Part shown: positions 43,862-54,527 of the stretch, piece after piece
How positions within the stretch are numbered: the first letter of the stretch is position 1
Layout of the letters: each line of letters starts with the position of its first letter
Assembly: GCA_016714045.1 (NCBI GenBank)
Contig: JADJNY010000005.1
Coordinates: 434,001 to 498,000, forward strand
Length of the DNA: 64,000 nucleotides
Direction of reading: 5' to 3'
Source of the DNA: Planctomycetota bacterium
GTDB taxonomy: Bacteria; Planctomycetota; UBA1135; GCA-002686595
The notes under the pieces: generated by a model
What the model saw: only the letters and a program-made list of their open reading frames with translations
Databases searched by the model: none
Told to the model about the DNA's origin: nothing
Position numbers and translations under genes: made by a program

Positions 43862-46294
43862 ATGAAGATCTCCTACCGCTGGCTCGGACGGCACCTCGAC
43901 CTCTCCGGCATCACGCCGCAGAGGATCGTCGAGGACTTGACGCTCTCGACGTGCGAGGTCGACGCGCTCGAGCGCTTCCTCCCGCACCTCTCCGACGTCG
44001 TCGTCGGGCACGTGGTGCAGCGCGAAAAACACCCCGACGCGGACAAGCTCTCGTACTGCCAGGTCGACGTCGGCGGGCCCGAGCTCCTGAACATCGTCTG
44101 CGGCGCGCCGAACGTCCGCGCGGGCCTCAAGGTCGCCGTCGCGACGGTCGGCACGTCGCTCCCCGGCGACGTGAAGATCAAGAAGGCGAAGATCCGCGGG
44201 GTCGAGTCGTGCGGGATGATCTGCTCGGAGCGCGAGCTCGGCCTCGGCGACGAACACAACGGCATCTGGGAGCTTCCGCTCGACCTGCCCGTCGGGAAAC
44301 CGGTCGCGGAAGCGCTGGGCCTCGACGACTGGACGATCGAGATCGACAACAAGTCGATCACGCACCGCCCGGACCTCTGGTGCCACCGCGGCATCGCGAG
44401 CGAGATCGCGGCGATGCACAAGCGGCACTTGAAGCCGCTCGACGTCACGCCGCCCAAGACCGGGGGCGCGAAGCCGTTCCCCGTGCGTCTCGAGAGCTCG
44501 GCGTGCTCGCGCTACCTGGCACTCCCGATCGACGGCGTGCAATCCGTGCGCTCGCCCGACTGGCTGCGCGCCCTGCTCTTCGCGGTCGGGCAGCGGCCGA
44601 TCGACTTGCTCGTCGACGTGTCGAACTTCGTCATGCTCGACCTCGGGCAACCGAACCACATCTTCGACCGCACGCGCCTCTCGCCCGAGGGCATCGTCGT
44701 GCGCACCGCGCGCGCGGGCGAGGCGATGACGACGCTGGACGGCGTGGAGCGCAAGCTCGTCGCGACCGATCTCCTGATCTGCTCGGGCTCCGAGCCCGTC
44801 GCGCTCGCCGGGATCATGGGCGGCGACGGCTCGAAGGTGGCAGCAGAGACGAAACAGCTCCTGCTCGAGGTCGCGTGCTTCCATTCCGCGACCGTGCGCC
44901 GCACCGCGCAGCGCCTCGCGCTGCGCACGGACTCGTCGGCGCGCTTCGAAAAGAGCCTCGACCCGACGCTGCCGATGAAGGCGGCCGCGCATCTCGTCAA
45001 GCTGCTCGCGGAGCTGCAGCCCTCGCTCACGCTCCCCGCGCCGATCACCGACGTCGGCGAGTGGAAGGACCCCGCGCGCACGATCGAAGTGCGCGGCGAC
45101 CGCGTGCGCCAGCTCCTCGGCGACGACGTCAGCGACACGCGCATCGCCGAGATCCTCACGGCGCTCGGCTTCGGCGTCGCGCGCGGCGCGGACGCGCTGC
45201 ACGTCGCGGTGCCGAGCGCGCGCGCGATGAAGGACGTCACGATCGAGCAGGACCTCGTCGAGGAAGTGGGGCACATCCACCGCTACGGGAGCATCCCCGA
45301 GCGGAAGCTCATGGCCGAGCTCGCGCCGCCGCCGGCCGATCCCCGGCGCGCGCTCGTGCGCAAGCTGCAGGACCGCCTCTCGGGCACCGCACGCTTCCAC
45401 GAGACGCTGTCGTACTCGTTCCTCTCCGACGCGATGATCGACACGCTCGGCGTCGGCGCGGAGGCGTACGTCCAGGTGTTGAACCCGATCCAGGAGGGCG
45501 CCTCGCGCGTCCGCCGTTCGATCGTGCCGAGCCTGCTCGAAGCGCTCGCGAAGAATCGCCGCCACCGCGCCGACGTGCGCGTCTACGAAGTGGGGAAGGG
45601 CTACCTGCCCGAGCAGGGGAATGCGCGCGGCGAGCCGAAGGAGCTGCACCTCGCGGGCCTCGCGTGGGCCGCGCCGATGCCCGAGAAGGGCGCGCGCTTC
45701 GACGCGGATCGCGCGCACGCGCTGCAGGGCGTCCTCGACGACCTCGCGCGCGCCCTCGGGTACCCGGCGCTCGTCTGGAACGCCGCGGACCGTGCGCGGA
45801 TCCCCGCGTGGGCGCATCCGGGGCGCGCGGTCGAGGCGAGCCTCCCGGGCGTCGAAGTGCCGATCGCGCTGCTCGCGCCGCTCGAGCCGGGCATCGCGCG
45901 CAAGCTCGGCCTCGTCGGCGAGTACGCATGCGACGTCGCGTGCGCCGAGCTCTCGATCGACGCGCTGCACGCGAGCGGAAAGCGCCCGCCGGGCTACGTG
46001 CCGATCCCGAAGTTCCCGCCCGTCAAGGTCGACGTGGCCGTCGCCGTGCCCGCCGAAACGCCCGCACGCGTCGTCACGCAGTCGATCGAGAAGGCAGGCA
46101 AGGGGCTCGCCTCCTCCGTCGAGCTCTTCGACGTGTACACGGGCGCGAACCTGGCCGCGGGCAAGAAGTCGCTGGCGTTCCACGTGCTGCTCGCCGCGGA
46201 CGAGCGCACGCTCACCGACCAGGACGTCGCGAAGTTCCTCGAGCGCGTCGCGCGCGAGGTCCAGAACCACGGCGGCGAGTTGCGCCGCGACTGA
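43862..46294 (+). CDS. pheT: Phenylalanyl-tRNA synthetase beta subunit
   Basis: 810 residues, usual length. N-terminal catalytic-like part MKISYRWLGRHLDLSGITPQ; tRNA-binding OB domain (about 45-150) with VVGHVVQREKHPDADKLSYC and IVCGAPNVRAGLKVAVA; B3/4 editing domain (about 205-385) with SITHRPDLW before it; B5 domain (about 405-475); core with EVGHIHRYGSIPERKL; C-terminal ferredoxin-like anticodon-binding domain (about 715-808) with PKFPPVKVDVAVAVPAE. Intact, unlike pheS in this sequence, and 54 nt after it. Confidence 0.97.
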   Translation: MKISYRWLGRHLDLSGITPQRIVEDLTLSTCEVDALERFLPHLSDVVVGHVVQREKHPDADKLSYCQVDVGGPELLNIVCGAPNVRAGLKVAVATVGTSLPGDVKIKKAKIRGVESCGMICSERELGLGDEHNGIWELPLDLPVGKPVAEALGLDDWTIEIDNKSITHRPDLWCHRGIASEIAAMHKRHLKPLDVTPPKTGGAKPFPVRLESSACSRYLALPIDGVQSVRSPDWLRALLFAVGQRPIDLLVDVSNFVMLDLGQPNHIFDRTRLSPEGIVVRTARAGEAMTTLDGVERKLVATDLLICSGSEPVALAGIMGGDGSKVAAETKQLLLEVACFHSATVRRTAQRLALRTDSSARFEKSLDPTLPMKAAAHLVKLLAELQPSLTLPAPITDVGEWKDPARTIEVRGDRVRQLLGDDVSDTRIAEILTALGFGVARGADALHVAVPSARAMKDVTIEQDLVEEVGHIHRYGSIPERKLMAELAPPPADPRRALVRKLQDRLSGTARFHETLSYSFLSDAMIDTLGVGAEAYVQVLNPIQEGASRVRRSIVPSLLEALAKNRRHRADVRVYEVGKGYLPEQGNARGEPKELHLAGLAWAAPMPEKGARFDADRAHALQGVLDDLARALGYPALVWNAADRARIPAWAHPGRAVEASLPGVEVPIALLAPLEPGIARKLGLVGEYACDVACAELSIDALHASGKRPPGYVPIPKFPPVKVDVAVAVPAETPARVVTQSIEKAGKGLASSVELFDVYTGANLAAGKKSLAFHVLLAADERTLTDQDVAKFLERVAREVQNHGGELRRD

Positions 46295-46386
46295 CCCAGT
46301 TTCACGCCCCCTGACTCGCCGCTGCGCGGCGAACTCTCATCACCCCGCCGCGCCTCGCCGCGGCGCTTCCCGAAGGAGGAAACCTC

Positions 46387-46641
46387 ATGAACGACATGCA
46401 GCAACCGGCCGAGGACTCGAAGCGCATCCTGTGCGGAGTGCTCGGGATCCTGCTCGGCAGCCTCGCCATCCACAAGTTCATCCTCGGCTACACGAAGGAG
46501 GGGATCATCCAGATCATCATCTCCGTCGTGACGTGCGGCCTCGGCGGCCTGATCGGCCTGATCGAGGGCATCATCTACCTGACGAAGAGCGACGCGGACT
46601 TCATCAACACGTACCAGCGCAACAAGAAGGGCTGGTTCTGA
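46387..46641 (+). CDS. TM2-domain membrane protein
   Basis: 84 residues from ATG at 46387, with AAGGAGG about 7 nt upstream. Two transmembrane helices in the TM2 pattern: CGVLGILLGSLAIHKFILGY (about 16-35) and GLGGLIGLIEGIIYLTKSD; the short loop has the family's KFILGYTKEGIIQIII with internal Gly-Tyr. TM2 proteins are widespread and of unclear role. It follows pheT by 92 nt. Confidence 0.88.
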   Translation: MNDMQQPAEDSKRILCGVLGILLGSLAIHKFILGYTKEGIIQIIISVVTCGLGGLIGLIEGIIYLTKSDADFINTYQRNKKGWF

Positions 46642-46889
46642 GCGCGGCGGAGCGGCGAGCGGCCGCTCCTGACCGTCGACGTCGGGCGCGTGCACGCCGG
46701 CGCTCCGCACGCAGGTCGGGCGTCGGCTCGACGACGATCGTGGCGCTCGCGAAGCGCGTCGCCAGGACGCGTGGGAAGTGCTTTCCCGGTCCCCGCCGCC
46801 TGGGCCGCTTCGCGCGCGCGGGCTAGACTTGGGTCCGGCTCGGCGCGTTAGGCTCGCGCCGAGCGTCGTTCCCGGCCGACATCCCCCGC

Positions 46890-48314
46890 GTGAAGATCGT
46901 CCTCGTCAATCCGCCCAGCCCGCCCGAATACCGCGTCAGCCGCGGACTGATGGGGGGCTTCGGCATGGCGGTCAACCCGGGGCTCCTGTACCCGCCGATC
47001 GAGCTCGCGCACGTCGCGAGCGTCCTCGAGGCGGCGGGCCACGAAGTCGTGATCCTCGACGCGGACGCGCGCGGCCTCGACGCCGACGGTGCCAAGAAGG
47101 CGATCGTCGAGGAGCGGCCGGGCCTCGTGTGCGTCGATTCGTCCTCGACATCACTCGATCGCGACCTCGCGCTTTGTCGCGTCGTGCGCGCGGAGCTCGG
47201 CGTGCCCGTCGCGATCCTCGGCTCGCAGGTCACGTACACGCCCGGCGACATCTTCCAGCACGACAACGTCGACGTCGTCGTGCGCGGCGAGCCCGAGTAC
47301 ACGGTGCGCGAGCTCGCCCAACGCGTGGCCGCGAAGCGCGACCTCGCGGGCGTCGCGGGGACGAGCTGGCGGTCTGCTGGGGGCGAGGTCGTCCACGAAC
47401 CCGAGCGCGAGAAGATCGCGAACCTGGACGAGCTGCCGCTCCCCGCGCGGCACCTGCTCGACAACGAGGCGTATCGCTTCCCCGGCATCGAGGGCCCGAT
47501 CACGACGGTGAAGAGCTCGCGCGGGTGCCCGCTCAACTGCTCCTTCTGCGGCTACACGCTCGCGCAGGGTCTGCGCTTCCGCTTCCGTTCGCCCGAGCAC
47601 GTGATCGCCGAGCTCGTCGACCTCCACCGCGTGCACAAGCTGTCGCACGTCGTCTTCCGCGACCCGATCTTCACGACACGCAAGGACCGCATCGTCGCGA
47701 TCTGCGAGGGGATCGAGCGCGAGAAGCTCGACCTCGTGTGGCAGTGCGAGACGGCGGTGAAGACGCTCGACCCCGAGCTGATCCGCGTCATGGCGCGCGC
47801 GGGTTGTCGCCACCTCTCCGTCGGCGTCGAGTCGGGCAACGTCGAGATCCAGAAGAAGCACTGCGGCTCGAAGCTGCTCGACGGTCAGAAGCGGCTCGAC
47901 GTCGCGCGCAGCCTCGCCGTGTTCGACGCGTGCCGCGAGCACGGGATCGAGACGCGCGCGTTCTGCATGGTCGGCTTCCCCGAGGAGACGCCGGCGATGG
48001 TCGAGGAGACGTTCGACCTGGTCGAGACGCTCGATCCGGATCAGGTGCAGTTCTGCGCGGTCACGGCGTACCCCGGCACGCCGCTCTACGGCATGCTCCA
48101 CGGCGAGCGCGACTTCGACTACGCGACGATGACGGGCTTCCAGGCGCTCGAGGGCAACGAGCACATGACCAAGGAAGCGATCGAGGCCAAGATCCGCGCG
48201 GGCTACCGGCGCTTCTACGGCCGCCCGAAGCGCCTCGCGCGCGAGCTCAAGCACCCGGTGCGCCTCGCGGGCAAGGTCGCGCGGTACTTGACGCTGTTCA
48301 AGAAGCGGGCGTGA
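46890..48314 (+). CDS. B12-binding-domain radical SAM protein
   Basis: 474 residues from GTG at 46890. N-terminal cobalamin-binding-like domain (about 1-145) with KIVLVNPPSPPEYR, ELAHVASVLEAAGHEVVILD and GSQVTYTPGDI. Radical SAM core with C213, C217 and C220 in RGCPLNCSFCGY, then LSHVVFRDPIFTTRKDRIVA, GVESGNVEIQKKH and MVGFPEETPAMVEETFDLVE. The His-x-x-Gly site of the B12 domain is not visible, as in many members that may lack cobalamin. Such enzymes methylate, rearrange or modify lipids, hopanoids or bacteriochlorophyll-like compounds; substrate unknown. A Lys/Arg-rich C-terminus may contact membranes. Confidence 0.85.
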   Translation: MKIVLVNPPSPPEYRVSRGLMGGFGMAVNPGLLYPPIELAHVASVLEAAGHEVVILDADARGLDADGAKKAIVEERPGLVCVDSSSTSLDRDLALCRVVRAELGVPVAILGSQVTYTPGDIFQHDNVDVVVRGEPEYTVRELAQRVAAKRDLAGVAGTSWRSAGGEVVHEPEREKIANLDELPLPARHLLDNEAYRFPGIEGPITTVKSSRGCPLNCSFCGYTLAQGLRFRFRSPEHVIAELVDLHRVHKLSHVVFRDPIFTTRKDRIVAICEGIEREKLDLVWQCETAVKTLDPELIRVMARAGCRHLSVGVESGNVEIQKKHCGSKLLDGQKRLDVARSLAVFDACREHGIETRAFCMVGFPEETPAMVEETFDLVETLDPDQVQFCAVTAYPGTPLYGMLHGERDFDYATMTGFQALEGNEHMTKEAIEAKIRAGYRRFYGRPKRLARELKHPVRLAGKVARYLTLFKKRA

Positions 48315-48387
48315 GCGCGGGCGGTCGCTGGACCGCGGTTGGCTCTCCGAGCGCGCTCCGCTAGGCTTCGGCCTCCCCGGAGGCCCC

Positions 48388-50334
<1,947 letters not shown>

Positions 50335-50350
50335 CCGCTCCTTTCGCGCG

Positions 50351-51922
50351 ATGAACCTCTGGAGCACGCTCGAGCGCGCTGCGCGCCTCCACCCGCGCAA
50401 CGTCGCCGTCGTCGAGGACGGTCGGAGTACGGACTACGCGCGCCTGCGCGCGCGGTGCGCGGCGTTCGCGCGCGTCCTGCGCGCGCACGGCGTGAGACCC
50501 GGAGAGCGCGTGTCGATCCTCGCGTGGAACGGCCAAGCGTTCCTCGAGGCCTACTACGCGGCGGCGGGCGCCGGGGCGGTGTTGAACCCGCTCAACGTCC
50601 GGCTCGTCGCGCGCGAGCTGCGCGAGATCCTCGCCGACTGCGGCGCGCGACTCCTGATCGCCGACAGCGGCTTCGCGGAGCTCCTGCGCGAGGTGGTCGC
50701 TGCGCCCACGGCGGTCGAGCACGTGCTCTGGATCGGCGCGGAGGGCTCGACCGGCGCTCCGGAGCGCGGCGCGAGCCTCGAGCGGTCGATCGCGGCCGAA
50801 CTCGAGCGCGGAGCGGGCGCGTGGACGCCGGATACGGTGGCCGGCGACGCGCTCGCGCACCTCTACTACACGAGCGGCACGACGGGGCGCGCGAAGGGCG
50901 TCATGCTCACGCACCGCAACGTGTCGGTGCACGCGCTCGCGACGCTCTTCGAACTCGGCCTCGGCGAGCGCGACACCTGGGCACACGTGGCGCCGATGTT
51001 TCACCTCGCCGACGCGTGGGCCACGTTCGCGATCACGTGGGCGGGCGGGCGGCACGTCGTGCTCCCGCGGTTCGAGCCAGTCGCGGCGCTCGAGCTCATG
51101 GAACGCGAGCGCGTCACGATCACGAACCTCATCCCGACGATGCTCAACCTGATGGTCCGTCATCCGAGCGCGCGCGGGCGCGACTACCGGAGCCTGCGCC
51201 TCGTGTTGTCCGGCGGCGCTCCGATCGCTCCGCAGGTCGTGCGGGAGATCCTCGACGTGTTCGGCTGCGACTACGTGCAGACGTACGGGATGACGGAGAC
51301 GAGCCCGTACCTCACGCTGAGCCTGCTCAAGGACCACCTGCGCGCGCTCCCGGCGGAGGAGCAGCTCGCGTACAAGTGCAAGACCGGGCGTCCGTTCGCC
51401 GCAGTGGAGCTGCAGGTCGTCGATGCCGAGGGCCGCGAGATCCCCGGCGACGAGCGCACGGTGGGGGAGATCCGCGTGCGCGGTGAGACGGTCACGCCGG
51501 GCTACTGGAACCGTCCCGAGGAGACGGCCGCGGCGTTCCGCGACGGATGGTTGATGACGGGCGACCTCGCCGTGATCGACGGCGAGGGCTACGTGACGAT
51601 CGTCGACCGCAAGAAGGACATGATCCTGACCGGCGGCGAGAACGTGTACTCGACCGAGGTCGAGCACGTGCTCTACGAGCACCCCGCGATCCTCGAGGCG
51701 GCCGTGTTCGCGCGGCCCGATGCCCTGTGGGGCGAGCGCGTCTGCGCCGCGGTCGTGCTGCGGCTCGGGACCAACGCGAACGCGGAGGAGCTCGCCGCGT
51801 TCTGCCGCGCCCGGCTCGCGGGGTACAAGGTCCCGCGCGAGATCGACTTCCTCGCGAGCCTGCCGCGCACCGGGAGCGGGAAGATCCTGAAGCGAGCGCT
51901 CCGCGAGCCGGTGGCGGGCTGA
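50351..51922 (+). CDS. AMP-binding acyl-CoA ligase (fatty acid or aryl substrate)
   Basis: 523 residues from ATG at 50351, 16 nt after acsA. Same superfamily as acsA, but of the fatty-acyl/aryl-CoA type: AHLYYTSGTTGRAKGVMLTH (P-loop), GMTETSPYLTLSL, GWLMTGDLAVIDGEGYVTIV and catalytic lysine in LPRTGSGKILKRALR. Resembles medium/long-chain acyl-CoA synthetases; substrate cannot be decided. Likely cotranscribed with acsA, giving a two-enzyme module for activating short and longer carboxylic acids. Confidence 0.88.
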   Translation: MNLWSTLERAARLHPRNVAVVEDGRSTDYARLRARCAAFARVLRAHGVRPGERVSILAWNGQAFLEAYYAAAGAGAVLNPLNVRLVARELREILADCGARLLIADSGFAELLREVVAAPTAVEHVLWIGAEGSTGAPERGASLERSIAAELERGAGAWTPDTVAGDALAHLYYTSGTTGRAKGVMLTHRNVSVHALATLFELGLGERDTWAHVAPMFHLADAWATFAITWAGGRHVVLPRFEPVAALELMERERVTITNLIPTMLNLMVRHPSARGRDYRSLRLVLSGGAPIAPQVVREILDVFGCDYVQTYGMTETSPYLTLSLLKDHLRALPAEEQLAYKCKTGRPFAAVELQVVDAEGREIPGDERTVGEIRVRGETVTPGYWNRPEETAAAFRDGWLMTGDLAVIDGEGYVTIVDRKKDMILTGGENVYSTEVEHVLYEHPAILEAAVFARPDALWGERVCAAVVLRLGTNANAEELAAFCRARLAGYKVPREIDFLASLPRTGSGKILKRALREPVAG

Positions 51923-52106
51923 GCCACGGGGGCGGCGATCGGTGCGTCCGAGCGCTCGATGAGCAGCACGATGCGTTGAGCCGCTGCGTCGGCTCGTGCA
52001 TGGAGCGGGCTGGGCTCCGTGGACGGCAAGGACCGCGAGAATCGAAATGCAACGTTGTAAGGGCCGCCCGGCCGCTTCCGAGCTTGCCGATCGGACCCGG
52101 CGCCTA

Positions 52107-52127
52107 GGGGGCGGGGGCGGGGGGGGG
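52107..52127 (+). repeat. G-rich tract (G5-C-G5-C-G9)
   Basis: Runs of 5, 5 and 9 guanines separated by single cytosines. It is the longest homopolymer-like run in the window and could slip or fold into a G-quadruplex. It lies about 130 nt before the putative promoter of the secreted protein gene. Confidence 0.8.
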
Positions 52128-52258
52128 CGCGGTTGGGAGCCACGGCGCTGGCGTGCCCTCCTTCCTTTATGTAGCAAGTTGCAATGTGTTCTTGGCTTCC
52201 GATCCGACCTCGATAGCGGCTCATCACGGCCCGTGAACACGGAAGAATCTTCCAATTC

Positions 52259-52294
52259 GCATTGACGTCCCGCGGTGCCCTGGACAGGATGACG
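52259..52294 (+). promoter_or_regulatory. Bipartite element GCATTGACG-N18-AGNATGACG, copy 1
   Basis: GCATTGACG (52259-52267) and AGGATGACG (52286-52294), 159 nt before the ATG of the secreted protein. It can be read as a -35 TTGACG, a 17-nt spacer and a weak -10 CAGGAT. The same two blocks with the same spacing occur before the giant protein gene. Confidence 0.5.
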
Positions 52295-52453
52295 GAACCG
52301 CGCGCCTGGAAATCGGTTCCGGGTTGCGGCCCCGCCACCGGGCCCGCACCCGCCGCCTCCCCGCGCGACGCACCTTTGGATCGACACCCTGCCCCTGGCC
52401 GGCACGCTCGCGTGGCTGTCCGGGAACAAGCAACTGGAAGGACACCTGGGATC

Positions 52454-54142
52454 ATGTTCTCGCGAAGGACTCTCGCTCATCTGCTGTCGCCTTGCGCGGC
52501 GCTCGTCATCTCCGTCGGCGCCCAAGCGCAAATCCCCTCCTGCCCGCCTGGGACGTTCCAGGGCACGAACACCGTCACGGACAGCTTCGGGCCCGTGACC
52601 CCGACGTGGCCGCCCCCGGGTCAGCCGCAGTCGAACTTCGTGATGCGCGTGCCCAAGTTCAACCCGGCCCCGGGCCAGACGCTCATCGCCGCCGAGGTCA
52701 CGGCGAGCGGCAGCGTCAGCGGCAGCGTGCAGGCGGAGAACCAGTCCAACCTGAGCCCGTGCAATCTGGCGTGGACGCTCGGCTCGGTCTTCGAGATCGA
52801 CACGCCGATTCCGGGCCAGCCCGCGATCTCCGTGCCGGAGAGCATCGACGGCAACGATCCGCTCGCGGTGTTCGACGGCGCACTCGACTACGACGGCCCC
52901 TCGGGCGAGCAGCACCTGAACCTCAACGGTGCGAGTTCGAACTCGATCCTGATCACGGATCCCGCCGTGCTCGCCAGCGTGTTCACCGGCACGGGGGATC
53001 TCGAGTTCCCGCACCGCGCCGTCGACACGTCCGGTCACCTCGGCTGCGGCAACCTGAGCGTGATCTTCGAGAACACGTCCCAAGTCGGCATCTCGGTCCG
53101 CTACATCTACTGCAGCACGACGCCGCCGAACGAGTGCGAGGAAGTCAACCGCCGTCAGTGCGGCAGCTTGCTCCTCTTCCCCGAGTACGACAACCGCGCG
53201 GGTGATCTCACGCTCGTCTCGGTCACGAACAGCTGCTGCGATGATCCGAACGGCGGCACGTGGATCGAAGTCCGCTTCATTGAGAAGGACTTCTGCACGG
53301 AGACGAACCGTTCGTACTTCCTCACAGCCTGCGACACGCTCTCGTTCCTCACGAGCGACGTGAACCCGAACGGCCGCCAGGGCTACCTGTACGTGTATGC
53401 GAAGGCGGAGCAGTTCTTCCCGGGTGATCCGAACAACACCTCGGGCCGTCCGTGGGTGTTCAACCACCTGATCGGACAGGAACTGATCATCAACGGCATC
53501 GAGCACGTCGACTACTCGATGAACGCGGTGTCGTTCCTCGGCTACGGCGAAGAGCGTTCGCTGAACGACGACGACAACGACGGCATCCGTGACCTGAACG
53601 GTCCGAACAACGCGACGCCGGAGTACGCGGGCGCCCCCGAGGAGATCCTCATCCCGCGCTTCCTCGGTCAGGACCTGCCCGGTCAGCGCCGCCTCGACGT
53701 CTACAAGAGCCAGGTCGTCCTCATCGCGCTGAGCGGTGGCGCCCAGTTCCGCACGATCGTCGACGTCCTCGGCTACAACGACAACGAAGACCCGCTGTCG
53801 CACCAGTACGAGTTCGGCTGCTGGGACAAGCCCTACCTCCGCGACCTCGCGCCGTGGAGCGTCGAGAGCTTCCTCGAGAGCATGAACACGGACGACCCCG
53901 ACGAGATCCTGGGCGCCAGCTACCGCAACGCGGGCTGGCTGCGCCTGGACGGTCTCCTCGCGAACTCCTCGGGCCCCGAGGCGATCGACAACCCGGCGAT
54001 CTACGCGGTGCTGATCGAGCGCACCGGTCCCTATATGGCGGCGGACCTGCCGTTCGAGCGTTGCACGCAGTACAACGGCGACCTGCTCCCGCTCGGCATC
54101 CTCGGCGACGGCCCGAACCCGGTGGCCGGCGACGACCAGTGA
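52454..54142 (+). CDS. Secreted protein with choice-of-anchor-E-like N-domain and shared C-terminal domain (paralogue A)
   Basis: 562 residues from ATG at 52454. Signal peptide MFSRRTLAHLLSPCAALVIS, cleavage near AQA. Residues about 30-215 resemble the choice-of-anchor E type domain: FVMRVPKFNPAPGQTLIAAE, SGSVSGSVQAENQSNLSPCN, VFTGTGDLEFPHRAVDTSGH. The C-terminal 335 residues match the giant protein (56941) and the small protein (62892): CGSLLLFPEYDNRAGDLTLV, VTNSCCDD, a calcium-loop-like NDDDNDGIRDLNGPN, ILIPRFLGQDLPG, FGCWDKPYL, and closing NGDLLPLGILGDGPN. Rich in cysteine, so probably disulfide-bonded outside the cytoplasm. Sorting signal or function unknown. Followed by a terminator. Confidence 0.8.
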   Translation: MFSRRTLAHLLSPCAALVISVGAQAQIPSCPPGTFQGTNTVTDSFGPVTPTWPPPGQPQSNFVMRVPKFNPAPGQTLIAAEVTASGSVSGSVQAENQSNLSPCNLAWTLGSVFEIDTPIPGQPAISVPESIDGNDPLAVFDGALDYDGPSGEQHLNLNGASSNSILITDPAVLASVFTGTGDLEFPHRAVDTSGHLGCGNLSVIFENTSQVGISVRYIYCSTTPPNECEEVNRRQCGSLLLFPEYDNRAGDLTLVSVTNSCCDDPNGGTWIEVRFIEKDFCTETNRSYFLTACDTLSFLTSDVNPNGRQGYLYVYAKAEQFFPGDPNNTSGRPWVFNHLIGQELIINGIEHVDYSMNAVSFLGYGEERSLNDDDNDGIRDLNGPNNATPEYAGAPEEILIPRFLGQDLPGQRRLDVYKSQVVLIALSGGAQFRTIVDVLGYNDNEDPLSHQYEFGCWDKPYLRDLAPWSVESFLESMNTDDPDEILGASYRNAGWLRLDGLLANSSGPEAIDNPAIYAVLIERTGPYMAADLPFERCTQYNGDLLPLGILGDGPNPVAGDDQ

Positions 54143-54527
54143 TCGTTTGAGTCGCGATCCGCGAAGGTGAGCGAGGCCGGGGGGCTTTTCCCCCGGCCTC
54201 GTTTCGTTTCGATCGAGACCATCGAGCACGGACGAGCTTCGTGCCGTCGACCGGTCGGCCGTCCGCGCGCGATTCCGAGCTCCGGTATCCTCGAGCCCGA
54301 GCGCGGGGAGCGCGCAGCAGCGCCGGTTCGAGGTCCAGCGCGCGCGTGCGCGAAGTCGTTTCGCGTCGCCCCTCGGTCGGCCGTCCCTCGCCTGAGGTCT
54401 GCGGGTGCGAGCGCCCGATCCGAAGCCCGCACTCCCAACGGCCGCGCAGCGCGCGGATCGTTGAGATCTCACGCGCTGCGCTGCGAAGGTGTGGTCGACG
54501 AGCGCGGCCTGCGCGCTCGTTCGTCCC
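54143..54527. other. Intergenic region after paralogue A
   Basis: About 385 nt between two converging genes. Apart from a terminator at 54172-54208, I see nothing in it. Confidence 0.6.
54172..54208 (+). terminator. Intrinsic terminator after paralogue A
   Basis: Perfect 12-bp stem cgaggccggggg / cccccggcctcg (54172-54183 with 54190-54201), 6-nt loop gctttt, then tttcgttt. It starts 29 nt after the stop codon. Confidence 0.9.

Larger units (their letters stand above)
51923..52453. other. Intergenic region before the secreted-protein cluster
   Basis: 530 nt without a convincing gene. From left to right: a small palindrome caacgttg near 52051, a G-rich run (52107-52127), a lower-GC patch (about 52160-52260), and a bipartite element 52259-52294 that recurs before the giant gene. 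The last 160 nt look like a leader of the gene at 52454. Confidence 0.6.

Noticed and set aside
42929..46270. Long antisense open frame across pheS and pheT
   Set aside because: Shadow of pheT and pheS; no domain, and the true genes are certain.
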